From Agrypnia vestita (Eukaryota; Arthropoda; Insecta; Trichoptera; Phryganeidae), in assembly GCA_016648135.1 (NCBI GenBank), contig JADDOH010002618.1, forward strand, positions 215,451 through 279,450: 64,000 bases of DNA, given 5' to 3'. Every line of letters starts with the position of its first letter. Position 1 is the stretch's first letter. Positions 46,158 through 56,998 of the stretch are shown here, piece after piece. The notes beneath the pieces are model-generated. The model was given only the letters and a program-made list of their open reading frames with translations. It did no database searches and was not told where the DNA came from. The position numbers were made by a program, and so were the translations under genes.

Positions 46158-46230
46158 TACGTGACGTCAAGCCTAAGTAAAAATTGCATTATTATGACGA
46201 CACGATGATGGTTACTTAGGCGTGACGTCA
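46158..46230. promoter_or_regulatory. Inverted pair of TGACGTCA (CRE-type) sites
   Basis: TACGTGACGTCAAGCCTAAG and CTTAGGCGTGACGTCA face each other 31 bases apart; both contain the palindrome TGACGTCA. A CpG-bearing patch surrounds them. A small frame opens at 46258 with AAAATGG (MADAEFYTFI...) and runs 42 codons. It could be a promoter with a short first exon or a small foldback repeat. Confidence 0.3.
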
Positions 46231-46299
46231 TTCGCTCTGATCGGTGTTTCAGTTAAAATGGCCGATGCAGAATTTTATACTTTTATATTATTGAAAATC

Positions 46300-47090
46300 T
46301 TATTAATATCGATGTGTATACTAAAACTGGATCATTTTCTAGAATCCTTTCAAAATATTTTCTTCTCTAAAATCACTTATTCTTAATACTATCATCATGC
46401 CTATTGTCAAAAATATTTTTTATATTTTAACGTCTTACCTTGCGCAAATACGCGTTACTCTTTACCATGGTGACTACATATTTTATCCAGCAACCATAAA
46501 CGTCAAACATGCTTTTTGATATTATCATACTCAAGAACTGGCTTATTGTATATAGCGTCCTTGCTTATGAGTTTATGTTCGAGACACTATTCAAAAATTG
46601 TCAAATATCTGCATTCGAATTTCTCATAGTTTGGGATCATCTTGGCTTTCTTCTCTGTTTTGATACCTCATTAATTCCCTATGTTACTTTTGACATGCTC
46701 ACATACTTTTGACATGCATCTAAGAATGTTTTACATCCATCGAATCCTTCAATTTTTTTATAGATCTCACTTTCTGCACTCTTGCAGAAGAAGAAGAAGA
46801 AGAAAGATAAGTGCTATCTTTGAAAATTTTAATAAAAAAATTGAGTAAAACTTAATATACCCACGAAAATTATAAGGCTAGGTAACTGTTTTCTATCAGA
46901 TGAATTTTAAAAATGTAAAAAAAATCTTAAATTACAAAAACTTACAAATTTTGTATAAACCAGTTTGTAGTTAAACGTCTACCGGTTTCGGTACTACTGT
47001 ATCTCGGTCAAGACAAACGCACAAATAAATAGATGGAAATACATTTGTATCGAAACCGGCAGATGTTTAAAAACAATCAATGTGATTTAT
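46300..47090. other. Unassigned AT-rich DNA
   Basis: Nothing recognised apart from a GAA run near 46785, perhaps the tail of a lost LINE. Confidence 0.35.
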
Positions 47091-47093
47091 ACA

Positions 47094-47265
47094 TTTTTAC
47101 TCCCTTTTTTTTAACTCGTAGCGTCTGTTTGCTTACCTGTCGAAAAAACTTTGGATCGATTTTTAACCCTTTTCCCGTGATCCAATCAAGCTGAAACATT
47201 GCATGCAGACTCGTGGTGACGATAAAAATGATCTAACAAATTTTTGGGTTGGTTTTTTTCTAAAA
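47094..47265 (+). mobile_element. 'TACTCCCTTTC' family, truncated copy 4
   Basis: TTTTTACTCCCTTTTTTTTA through TTTGGATCGATTTTTAACCC and GACGATAAAAATGATCTAAC matches the left half of the other copies. The right half is absent. Confidence 0.6.
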
Positions 47266-47389
47266 TAATTATCGACAACAAAGTTAATGCTATAAACATT
47301 AAACATATAACTTTTATTATTAATAATTTTTTTATTAGATATTTTAGTTACTTACAGTGTTATATAAAATAGATAAAACATTTTAATAT

Positions 47390-47460
47390 TTGTATGAATA
47401 AAATTTCTATATCTACTTTCCCATAAATATACAGTTTCGTCTCTGTGAGACATCTATGTA
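47390..47460. repeat. M1 end fragment
   Basis: CTACTTTCCCATAAATATAC then AGTTTCGTCTCTGTGAGACA, the reverse orientation of the M1 left end. Confidence 0.5.
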
Positions 47461-48334
47461 TACATTGATTGATCAATAAAATATGTTACTCCTTCTTACT
47501 TTTCCATTGATCTGTACCTATACATAACACACACGCGCGCGTGCGACAGTATACCATGCCATGAGTGTATTAGTTGTAATCGCTCGTTTTTATTATCGAC
47601 TTCGTTCGATCGGATGTTGTGTCGGCCATATTTGAGCTTGCATAAAAGCTAGTATTAAATAGCTTCACAGCTGCACTGTGTTTCTTAAATAAATCATTGC
47701 ATATCTATAATGCTAACCAGTGGCGTACACTAAATGCGGACTTACATAGGCTATGCTGCTTTGGCGGGTTAGGTATATGTGTAGTGTAGGTATTCTGAGA
47801 AGAAAATGCCCTCCCGTCCAAAGACGTCTTCCTTGCGTCGGGACGTGACGTGTATTGTGTGAGTGGCGCGTGTACGTATAAGATGATTAAGCAGAGACAA
47901 GATGAGCAGATAGATGCAGGGTGCAAATTATACTCACGATTAACTGTGGTATTTATTTGGTAACAATTTACAGATGTGGCGTTGAGTACATAACTATCTC
48001 TTGCGGTGGATACGGCGGTCGGTGAAAGAGTGAATATACCTCTCGGCGTTCGGGACCTGGTTGGCCGCATCGAGCCCATGCTTGGTGGGTGTCGTTCGAT
48101 GCGTGCGGCTAGAGTCGCGACGGATCTGGATCACCACACTGCCAATATCGAAGCTGTAAAAGAACGATGGGCTATTTTATGATCAGGGATGGTATTTATT
48201 AGAAAGAAATTCAATCTTTCAGAAGCATGTTTTTGTGTGCCTTCTATGAGTTATTTCTGTTCTTGAAAAGTATTAAAAATACTTGTTCTTCAGTGATTTT
48301 ATAAAATATTTAATAATATGAATCATCCCTTCAT

Positions 48335-48680
48335 AGCGGCTATATCATCGGCCCATCTCTTTTGAAAGCTTCTGGCGCTTCTTTTATTCTCCCAATTTTA
48401 TTCACTTTAGAACTCTAGGAGTCCATCTTGTGACATCCTGCCTTACAATATGCCCTGCCCATTGCCATTTTAATTTCCCTACACGATCCATGATATATAC
48501 TACTCTAGTTCCGTGCCTAATTTCATCATTTCTAATCTCTTAGGTTTATACCAAGCATGGATCTCTCCATGGATCTATGCGTGCATTTGAGCTCTTCTAC
48601 ATTTTTCGTCATCGTCTCCACTCCATCCCATTGGCAGTATGCACGATTTGAAGACTTTTCTTTTTAAACCAATTGGGATC
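48335..48680 (-). pseudogene. LINE family B, ORF2 fragment
   Basis: Antisense of the same protein region as 5944-6335: QWAGHIVRQDVTRW-like, TMD/RVVYIMDRVGK-like and MERSMLGIN-like pieces in order, with frameshifts. Nucleotide identity to 5944-6335 is high over ~300 bases. Confidence 0.6.
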
Positions 48681-48954
48681 TCTTTGTTTCAAAAATATAT
48701 TTATTTTTGACAAAAGCGGATTCCTATTCGTCCTCATTCCTATTTTTTATTAAATTCCTGCAATATGTGATGTAGGACCGGTTGTATCAATTTGGTTAAT
48801 AGTAATCGTTCGTTTTAAGCATGATTAGTGTAAAATTCAAAAATCTGTGCATTAAACGAACTATTACTATAAACCGAGTTGATAAAACCTGCCTATGGTG
48901 ATGAAAAATAAGAGTCTTGCATTGCTTTTATGATTCTACTAGCTGTAACTCGTC

Positions 48955-49110
48955 AAAAATGACGGTACTTTTAAATGTCGGTTCTTAAAGAATAAGTATT
49001 TATTTATTTATTAAAAAAATAAAAAACATACTGTACTATAAAGAAGTTACGGCCGTCACACGAAGTTACGGTGGACGGACGGACGGACAGACAACGAAAT
49101 TATTATTATT
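48955..49110 (+). repeat. SINE S1 3' part
   Basis: CACACGAAGTTACGGTGGAC, GGACGGACGGACAGACAACG and AAATTATTATT reproduce the S1 end. The tRNA head is missing. Confidence 0.5.
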
Positions 49111-49729
49111 GTGGTGTATCCACTCACTTGCTCCGGTCCGTAATAGTGGACTTCCAGGGAGACGCCTTAAAGCTGTCATATTGAAAAATATATTTATTTA
49201 GGTACTTTGTATTTCATGATTTTTTAAGAAAACTGATCATGATAAGAAGCAAAAAAATTTTTTTTCATGTTGTCTGTTAATTTATCTGTGGCAAATAATT
49301 ATCATCTTTGTTAAAATAATGTAATTGCAGTAAATTCTTGTAAATGCTTTCAAACGTCATGCGGTTGACCATTTGTTTCGGGGAAATCCTGACTATGTAG
49401 AAATGCGGGGCGAGCGAGTGGGCATGTAGTGTACGCCTCTGATACAAGCATGTTCCTCAACGGACGCATTTAAAAACAAAAAAAATGTCATTCAATCACG
49501 TCCGGTGTCGAGTTTATATAATACGAAATCTCGTTTGAAGCGTGATGCGACGCAATCCCATTTATTATGTTCTGCTGATCTTCCCCTAAGAGCCGCTGCA
49601 CGTAGGCTCAGCGGTAGTCCGGTCACGCGTCCTCGTACCTCCACAACTCGTCCATTGTCGGCATAAATGTTAAATTAATTACAGGATCTCGATATATATA
49701 TATATATATATTATATTATAAAATGGACT

Positions 49730-49955
49730 TTGGCGCAGACGTTACAACAATGAGCTCTATACTCTATTTAAGGAGCCAAACGTCACAAAATTTATAAAAC
49801 TGGGAAGACTTCGGTGGCTGGGTCATGTGGAGAGAATGTCTGAGCATCAAGCACCAAAGTCCCTGCTGAACTCAAGGCCAATAGGGCGAAGGAGCTTAGG
49901 AAGGCCAAAATTAAGATGGAGTGACAACGTCCTCAAAGATATCTCTAAGAATGTT
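49730..49955 (+). pseudogene. LINE family C, ORF2 C-terminal fragment
   Basis: Continuous frame reads RRYNNELYTLFKEPNVTKFI, KLGRLRWLGHVERMSEHQAP and GRRSLGRPKLRWSDNVLKDI: the W-L-G-H-V-x-R-M...G-R-R-x-x-G-R-P-x-x-R-W end of LINE ORF2. It stops abruptly at 49953, losing the last ~25 residues that are preserved at 58621-58890, so its 3' end is truncated or recombined. Confidence 0.75.
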
Positions 49956-49989
49956 ACTCCAGTAATAATAATCAAATTTCTAATACAAA

Positions 49990-50300
49990 TAATATTAATA
50001 ATAATAAACCAGAAATCACGATGAAAACACCGAAGCAATTAGAAAATCCAACCTTTTCAACATTGTATAATGACGATAATAAAGTAAATATACGGATTAC
50101 TAGAAGCCGAGCAAAACTCATTAACGGCGTCGCTGGAGAAACCCACTCCTCCACAAACACCTGACGCAGAATTTTTCAAACTTTCACTTGACAGTGAGCT
50201 CCGGACCCAAACGGTTGTACGCTTTTTGGAGAAGCAGCTCATCGACAAGGCGCCCTGAAGATGAACAGTGAGATCTGTTCGAAACATCGGCAGACGACTG
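49990..50300 (+). pseudogene. Unrecognised coding relic ending in a hammerhead-like core
   Basis: Two overlapping frames look once coding: one with PTFSTLYNDDNK and ITRSRAKLINGVAG, then, after a shift, 50088-50258 with AEFFKLSLDSELRTQTVVRF and LEKQLIDKAP. The second frame stops at a TGA (50256-50258) that lies in CTGAAGATGAACAG...CTGTTCGAAAC (50255-50290), a six-pair stem II flanked by near-hammerhead core segments (CTGAAGA instead of CTGATGA). Stems I and III are not evident. By analogy with 25286 this is probably the 3' end of a retroelement, perhaps PLE-related. The protein is not recognised. Confidence 0.4.
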
Positions 50301-50502
50301 GTCCTGACGACCAGAATTTGACGCGGGTTACCCCTAAAGTAGTTAGAACTAACACATATTGTACCCGTGAAAGCCTTCGATTTAACATATATATATATAT
50401 ATATATTATTACATGAAAGGATCCGCATTTTCATTTATTGGTGAGCGTTCATCACTTGAACATTTAGAACAAATAAACGATCAATAATTTTATATGTAGA
50501 TA

Positions 50503-50735
50503 TGTTCCAAGAAAACAGTTACTGGATTTTGTTCCCAGTGGGATGATTAATTAATAAAGATAAATTATAGAAGCCTCACAGAGACGAAACAATGAATATA
50601 AGAAACGTGCAACGTCTTTTCATATGATGGCCCAGGGTTTACCTGTATCCATGGGCTTACAAGCCGAGCTGGCTTAAGTGATCACTCTACATGATGCAAC
50701 GTTCACCAAATCCACCTTGAGATCGTCCAAACATT
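50503..50735. mobile_element. MITE family M1, left part plus foldback arm
   Basis: TTCCAAGAAAACAGTTACTG, GTTCCCAGTGGGATGATT, CTCACAGAGACGAAACAATG and GAGCTGGCTTAAGTGATCAC occur in the same order as in 37644-37915. The outer right end is missing. Confidence 0.55.
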
Positions 50736-50869
50736 ATCAATTTTTGAAATTTCTTTATATATATTCCGAATCTGAAAACTTTACGTTTATTTTCATCGAC
50801 TTAAGCTAGAGACATCTCTCAGTCTTTTCTTATGAACTAGTAGTGTACACAGATTTTCGCAGCTGGCTA

Positions 50870-51050
50870 TGAAATCTCTATATTTTTTCGCGTCTTTGCT
50901 AAGCCCTGGTATACATTTATAGTATATTTTTGGCCGTCCACGAAGAGGTGGTCGTAGTAACATAAGCGAAGTAGCAGGTTCGGGTTTGGTGGCCCGGGGT
51001 TCAAGCCCCAACTCCGGCAGTTTTATTTAGTACTTTTGGGAGTGAATTTG
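50870..51050 (+). mobile_element. SINE S1, head and partial body
   Basis: CTTTGCTAAGCCCTGGTATA, GGTTCGGGTTTGGTGGCCCG and GGGGTTCAAGCCCC (B box, ~50997-51010) match the S1 head at 33265. The 3' GGAC-rich part is absent. Confidence 0.6.
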
Positions 51051-51860
51051 AACGAAATTATGGATTTTATCTGATAAATAAACTCTCATTTGTTCGCTTA
51101 ACTTCGATGGAAGACGGCAAATGAAGAAGAAGAAGAATAATATCCAGATGGTCGTGCTAGAAATTTCAACAAACAACGAGCGTGCGCGAGAAGATTTATG
51201 AAAATGGACGCCAAAACAGAAGAACACGTCGTTCTGTGTCTGTGATGTGATGGTGAATTAGTCACTCAGGCACGATATATTCTCCGCTACTCAAGATATT
51301 CAACGCAAGATAGTTTACTTTATTAATATAATTTGTTATGGCTTTCAAGAATCGCTCGAACGTTGATTTATTCTGCCCCCATATATGTAATACGAATGCT
51401 GGTCCTGGCCAGATGGGATCACTGTTGGCGGTGCTTAGATGTCCTTTATTGGAAATAAGAGCCTTTCTAGGCTCAACTGACGTACATCAAAATCTTAAAA
51501 ATAGCAGGTTGAAGAAATGTTTGTGCAATCAACCTGGGAATAACGAGTTATGCCTAGAACCTAGCATGGTTAAAAGTACCTAAATCCTAATTCAAAAGCA
51601 TGATGGTACAAAAACTTGTTAGCGCTACACTCATTTATGTCTTTTACAGTTTTCATTTATTTATTCATTAGTTTTTAACTATTTATTTAATAAACAACTA
51701 TATTTATCGCGTAGCCCAATTCTAGATATTTTCCTCTTCCAGTTAACTACACCCATCCATACCCTCTGTCTTTCACCTAATCCCCACCACAGTTGACGTT
51801 CTGTCTCTTTCTTCCCTTATTGCTTTCTTGATTGTTTGTAATTCTGTTTTTGGTTAGTTA
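51051..51860. other. Unassigned DNA
   Basis: An 81-codon plus frame at 51338 (SNVDLFCPHICNTNAGPGQ region) has a non-AT-biased stretch but no recognised domain. A GAAGAAGAAG run at 51125 may be an old LINE tail. Confidence 0.3.
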
Positions 51861-51919
51861 ATATTGAACCCTGATGAAGGTTTAGCTGTGAGTCGAAACT
51901 AGTTAGTTAAACTCAATAA
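51861..51919 (+). ncRNA. Degenerate hammerhead-like motif (PLE terminal?)
   Basis: CTGATGA at 51871 and CGAAAC at 51894 are correctly ordered. Distal stem I can form from TATTGA (51862) with TCAATA (51913). A 2-bp AC/GU stem III with a six-base loop is possible. Stem II is weak and proximal stem I does not pair, so this is a decayed relative of the motif at 25271. Confidence 0.3.
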
Positions 51920-53190
51920 GGTGGTGTTAAACAAAGAGTTATTTTATTTAAAGATATTACTTCTCACCACAAAGTGTTTACTTTGTGTGAAAATTTACTT
52001 ATATATATTTTCTCGTTTATGCACATCAAAAGTAATGCACTAGAATAAATTTTTTAAACCAAAACTTGATTTTTAGCGTTGATTTTTACACTCGTGTAAA
52101 TCTTTACAATCACTTTAAACAATCAGCGGTATTCTGAAAATAACAAGATATTTGGTGATTGATACTCCAACACTCAAAAATAGAGGAACATCTATATCTC
52201 TACCATAGTAACGAAAATATTGTCTTTAACATAATTTTTGAAGTCTTTGAATGAAAAAATTAGTAAATGTGTGCGAAAAAGTGTGATTTCTTACTTATTT
52301 TTATATGATATCAAAGACTTATATTTTAGACAAAACCCTAGATTGCAACGGCTGGTTTGCGTGATGATATTAATTTCGCTTCGATATCAAATAAACTGGT
52401 ATTTTTTTAAAATCACCAAGACATGGTGGAGGTCCGACATTGCAATCCCTGTATGTGTAAAAAATATTGATCTATATATTTCTATCTTAAGAAAAATCTT
52501 CACATATGTCAACATTAATGTACAATTCTATTTCCATTAGAATTATACATTAGAGTTGGCACTAATAATCTATTGTGTGCCGTGTGTCTTGCTTCATGTG
52601 ACATATTCTCATTGGCCGTAGTAACGCTCAGAGCACCATTTACTTATTTGCCGCAGTCTAATCATTCTCCTTTCGATATCCTTCTCAAAAATTCAAGTCA
52701 ATATAAAAAAAAAGGTGATTCGATTTGCATTTTCTACCGTTCGTAAGAGTTTCATAATTATACTAGTTGTTGTGACATTGTATTATAATATATTTATAAG
52801 TTGTGAGATTTGCATGGCTTGCCTGCGTAACGACAAATAAACAGCCTTCAAACTATACATAATGTGACTATCTATAAGATACAACAAATAAGATAAGAAC
52901 TGTCACTATGAAAATAATCGAGATTTTTTATGAATTATTTGTCATAATATTTCTTGTGTTGGTACTTGGTACCCGTGTTCATATGTATGTACACTGCGCG
53001 TGCGCAATAAATCCATTAACACACACCTTAATTAATTATGAGGTTGTATTAAAAAAGAGGTTTACAAGGATTGCTAAAGAATCCCAAATAAATGTTATAA
53101 TAATTATTATTATTATATATTAATTTAATTTATTCGACCTTCGCGTTATCTATAATATCGTATTGGATTACCAAACTTAATAATTTTGTT
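51920..53190. other. Unassigned AT-rich DNA
   Basis: No gene supported. Confidence 0.4.
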
Positions 53191-53204
53191 GTTCCTTCCT
53201 TCTA

Positions 53205-53240
53205 ACAGACAGACGGACAGACAACGAAATCACATCTTCA
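53205..53240 (+). repeat. SINE S1 tail fragment
   Basis: CAGACAGACGGACAGACAAC then GAAATC, the S1 3' end only. Confidence 0.45.
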
Positions 53241-53794
53241 TTCTTTACTCTATCTTAAATGAATATGTCACACATACGTAAATTAATTAAAATAAAAAAC
53301 CCATTTAATTAAAGTTATGTTTAATTTAGAAAACGGTCATTCGTTTATATTATTATGATATTTTAATATAGATAACATCTCATTACAAGTTGTAAATATA
53401 AACTAGAAAATAATTATTTTTTAAACAGGTTAGAAAGACTTGATAAATGTTACGAAGTTGAGTATGAAGGTCTGAATTTGATAGATAGCACAGTAGCCGA
53501 ATAATCTAGGCTGGACGTAACAGAATTAATTCTCTTTGATATTCCAATCGAAATGTGAGTTGAGAAAAAAATATTCCACAAACTACATTCTTAAACATAA
53601 ATCTTTCATTAGTCGGTGGCGCGGTTCTCTCAACAACTTTTTTGATACCGATAGTAATAAATTAGTAAGTAAACTCGTTTAGCTAAACTAAATCTTGTCA
53701 CAAAACTTTCTTGGTAACTACATATTTACATATCCACACCTACAAATGTAGTTTCTTTAGGGTTGGTAAAAATGATCAGAACATGGGATTCAAA

Positions 53795-53927
53795 TAATTT
53801 TAATGGTGGATTTGGCATTAATTATTAGTCAAAAATGCTGAAGCAACTATGATCCAACATCAATAATAATTATGGGGGTAATCAACTTCAAAGATTGCAT
53901 GTTTTTTTTCAATATTTTTATCTCATC
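53795..53927. repeat. Foldback family F relic
   Basis: TATTAGTCAAAAATGCTGAA, CAACTATGATCCAACATCAA and CAAAGATTGCATG follow the family F arm order at low identity. An S1 SINE is inserted directly after it. Confidence 0.45.
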
Positions 53928-54140
53928 AAACATAATAATTTCGTTGTCTGTCTGTCTGTCCGTCCGTGACTTCGTGTAACGTCCGTTATTTCGTTCGAAT
54001 TTACGGCTAAAAATAAATTAAACGTCCGGAAACGGGGCTTGAACCCCGGGCCAGCAAACCCGAACAGGCCGCTCGCCTCTCCGTAAACCACCAAAAAGAT
54101 ACTATAAATATATTCTAGGACTTAGTAAAGACATGAACCA
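53928..54140 (-). mobile_element. SINE S1, full-length minus copy
   Basis: From the low end: CATAATAATTTCGTTGTCTG, TCCGTCCGTGACTTCGTGTA, then GGGGCTTGAACCCCGGGCCA (B box on minus) and the head. It contains all parts of S1 in order and is the best copy for defining the family together with 33265-33500. Confidence 0.65.
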
Positions 54141-54179
54141 ATGTTACAGCTAAACATTGGACAATTATTAAAGTAACGT

Positions 54180-54470
54180 AAAAAAAAAATTACAAATTCA
54201 TTCGCTTCAATACAGGTCAAATAAAATCTTTGAAATTTGCAGAAATTTGAAAAATATTTTTGTTTAAAGGTTTTTATCATTTTAACTAGGCGTACACCCG
54301 TGAAGAAAGATCACGGTAAATAATAATAACAACTCGCTTTAAGTGACCAAGCAACATATGCCGCGCGCTGATTGCGTGTCACACTCTAATTATCTGAAGT
54401 TTTAATTTCAGAAATTATGGACTTAACGACAAACAGACGGACAGACAAACAGACAATGAAATTATTTTAT
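54180..54470. repeat. Family F relic followed by an S1 tail
   Basis: 54185-54290 has CATTCGCTTCAATACAGGTC and AAAGGTTTTTATCATTTTAA of family F. 54420-54470 has ACGGACAGACAAACAGACAA then TGAAATTATTTTA of S1. Confidence 0.45.
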
Positions 54471-54637
54471 TTGATTTAAACCGTTGTGTTTAAAATATAT
54501 TTATAAAATATTATTTATTTATTGTTTTCTCATTATATTTCTCATTGCATTTCACATATGTGGGGTAAAAAAGCAAAGGCAGCAATATTAAAAAAAATGA
54601 ATGCATTCATCGAGAATTACAATTATAGTTGTGTTAA

Positions 54638-54704
54638 TATATTCCAACTCAACATATACAACACAACAATTATAGTTGTGTTGTTTATCTTGAGTTGGAA
54701 TATA
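54638..54704. repeat. Double hairpin
   Basis: Outer arms TATATTCCAACTCAA / TTGAGTTGGAATATA and inner arms AACACAAC / GTTGTGTT are nested around an AATTATA loop. Confidence 0.75.
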
Positions 54705-54914
54705 TATAGGTTCCAACGTAAGATACTCATTATACTCAACATTCCACGTGTTTTTTACGCATGTCAAAGTACTTTATACTATACCGTGATTATTTAAAAA
54801 ATTGCGAAACGAACAGTTTTAAATTTTGCTCAGGTCCCTAATGTGTATACAATTACAGACATGTCAACCCTGATGTAATTTTTGGATACAGATAACATCT
54901 GATACCATAAAGAA

Positions 54915-54992
54915 CGTGGCGTCATTATCCGCGGGATTCGAGCCGCGCACCTCCGCGGCTGGTAACCTGTCGTGCTACCGTTGGACACTTGA
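54915..54992 (-). repeat. tRNA-derived SINE head or tRNA pseudogene
   Basis: Minus strand: GTCCAACGGTAGCACGAC (A-box region) and GCGGCTCGAATCCCGCGG (B box/T arm with CGCGG/CCGCG pairing). The spacing of ~35 bases is tRNA-like. It is the most tRNA-like of the heads, but no clean acceptor stem closes it. Confidence 0.5.
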
Positions 54993-55097
54993 TAACGACC
55001 ATTTTAAAAGCAGTCAATTAACATTTTATAAATCATTTTTCAAATTATTTCCGCAGAGAGTGGGTGTGGATAATGACATTATTGTTGTACGGCCATT

Positions 55098-55160
55098 AGT
55101 AGGTTGGTGAGGCTGTCGAGTTTTCGGCTCGAGAAGCCATCAACCATAATGATGATGATG
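55098..55160 (+). repeat. LINE 3' terminus: hairpin plus (ATG)n tail
   Basis: GGTTGGTGAGGCTGTCGAGT / CGGCTCGAGAAGCCATCAAC fold on each other and are followed by CATAATGATGATGATG. A 3' UTR hairpin plus short ATG tail is a usual LINE end. The coding part is not preserved. Confidence 0.4.
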
Positions 55161-56020
55161 TTGACTTATATAGATCACATTCCGCTCCACCCAGGGTCTA
55201 ATTTCGCAGTATAGGTATTCACATTAATGTTTTGAAAGTAACATATTATGCTTTACCTTATTTTTAATGACAACACAATTTATTGTGCTTTGTTAAGTTG
55301 CAATTTAAGAACATCGTTGAATGTTATTTATATCATCAATTTCAACTTCCACAATACTTCACAATACTCCTGCCCTAATTGTGAGCTAAAAATGTTCAAA
55401 CCACAATGCCGATCTGCAATCTGAGGATATCCCTTTAGTTGTCAGTTCTTACGCCTGGTTTTCACATTCAGATAGTTCTCCATTTTGTTGTATTTTGGCG
55501 ATTGTGCTGTGAGAAGTGATGCGCTGTTTATTTTATGAAGGTATGCCAAAAAAGTACAAAGTGCACCAAATTTTTTTTCTCATAGATATATAAGATGAAG
55601 ATTTAAAAATTATGTACAAAGTGTAAAATATAGTTATTCAATTCATGAATTTACATATACATCGGACAATCTTTTTTCTCAAATTCCCTTTTGGTTTCAT
55701 TTTAAATTACGGAATATTTTTTTATTTCATTAATTTTTTTTATTTGTCATTCCCATCATATTTCACTTATATATTTTACAATCTGTTACTTATATACTAT
55801 CCATAATAATTTACATATTTACATTTACATATCGTACTATATAAAACAATCTATAATACATCTTAATCTATAACATAGGAACATAATATAATCTTTAATT
55901 TATAATATGTCTTATATTCTACAATTTTATATACAGTAATTATTGCATTTGTTTTTAAAATCATTCATCTTATTTATATTCTTCTTATTTTCCGGCATCT
56001 CCTCATACATTTTTACTCCT
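55161..56020. other. Unassigned AT-rich DNA
   Basis: No gene. Very AT-rich with many TTATAT phrases; a faint family F phrase (GAGCTAAAAATGTTCAA) at 55381. Confidence 0.35.
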
Positions 56021-56021
56021 C

Positions 56022-56185
56022 TTTCAATTTAAAGACAATCGAATTAGTATATGTAAGCCGTGCGTACGAGGCACATTATTTTGTTATTTTCTTGTTTATA
56101 CCCGTGAACACCAACACAACAAAATAATTTGCATCGTATATACGGCTTATACATACTAATTCAATTGTCTTTCTTAAATGGAAAG
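56022..56185. mobile_element. Foldback MITE (family M6)
   Basis: Left arm AAGACAATCGAATTAGTATA, AAGCCGTGCGTACGAGGCAC; right arm CATCGTATATACGGCTTATA, ACTAATTCAATTGTCTT. About 60 bases per arm around a ~30-base centre. Confidence 0.7.
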
Positions 56186-56399
56186 CGGTCTACATCAGAC
56201 AATTCTGTATATACACTTTTTTCTTATTTGGTAACATTATTCAATTCCTATTTCTAGTACTATAATCACTATTTATAATAATTATGTTCAAATAATATTG
56301 TAGCATTTTGCCGAGAACAGTAGTTAGAATAACAATCTCTGTAGCATTATACCTTGAAGAATATAATAAAAAATGAAACTCATTATTATGCGTAATCCA

Positions 56400-56720
56400 T
56401 GGATCGAGCAATTACTGGACACGATTTTGAAATTTTTCTAAACATTTGACGATGTGGTTCGATAAAGTTTTAAGATTCCATGATCCAAACCGCATCTGAA
56501 CGCCGCGTCGCTTGTCCCTTTTCTGTACTCAAGCGGAGGATCTTTAATACTTCTCGCTTCGCGGTAATTCCAAGTATCCGCGAGATGAAAAAGTTAGCCG
56601 AGAATGACATGAATGTATAGCCATCGAGAGAGATGGTGTCGGATTCTGCCGAGCCTTATAAGCATAATTCTTATGGCGGCTGGGAATTCCAGCATTAAGT
56701 ATTCTCCTCGCCTCGCTTAC
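56400..56720 (-). pseudogene. LINE 5' fragment: endonuclease ORF start
   Basis: On the minus strand QKRDKRRGVQMRFGSWNLKT appears at ~56510-56470. M-R-F-G-x-W-N-x-x-T-L is the start of the AP endonuclease of craniofacial-type LINEs (N of WN is the metal-binding asparagine). The upstream 56530-56720 is GC-richer and may be the LINE 5' UTR. The frame is lost after ~15 more residues. This is the only LINE 5' end seen in the window. Confidence 0.45.
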
Positions 56721-56998
56721 TTAAGACGTACCTTGTCCTGATCATGGAGGAGCGCTCCAAACGTGAAATTGTGTAATAATTACTAATATAATGTTATTTA
56801 AAGAATTTCAATTGAAATGTGTTATTATAATAAAATTAAAGAGTGACTTCAATACGTCTCGAGTCAAAAACAATAGTATTGTAATGACCTGCAATGATGC
56901 TACCAAAGCTTATTTTTAATTATTTTTTTAACTCAACTTAATTCGGGCCTATAATCTCGATCAGCCCTAAGTCTTATAGACTAAAGGGCCTGCGACCG

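Larger units (their letters stand above)
47718..49441. mobile_element. hAT-like element remnant with inverted ends
   Basis: Left end CAGTGGCGTACACTAAATGC and right end GGGCATGTAGTGTACGCCTC plus TG are inverted copies. CAGNGGCGTA is a common hAT terminus. The flanking 8-mers ATGCTAAC and ATACAAGC agree at five of eight positions, a possible aged target duplication. No transposase is recognisable. The interior contains a GC-rich piece (47800-48150) with short open frames, a LINE family B relic and an S1 SINE tail. Confidence 0.5.

Noticed and set aside
54915..54992. Functional tRNA gene
   Set aside because: A and B boxes are good but no acceptor stem or clean anticodon arm could be drawn.
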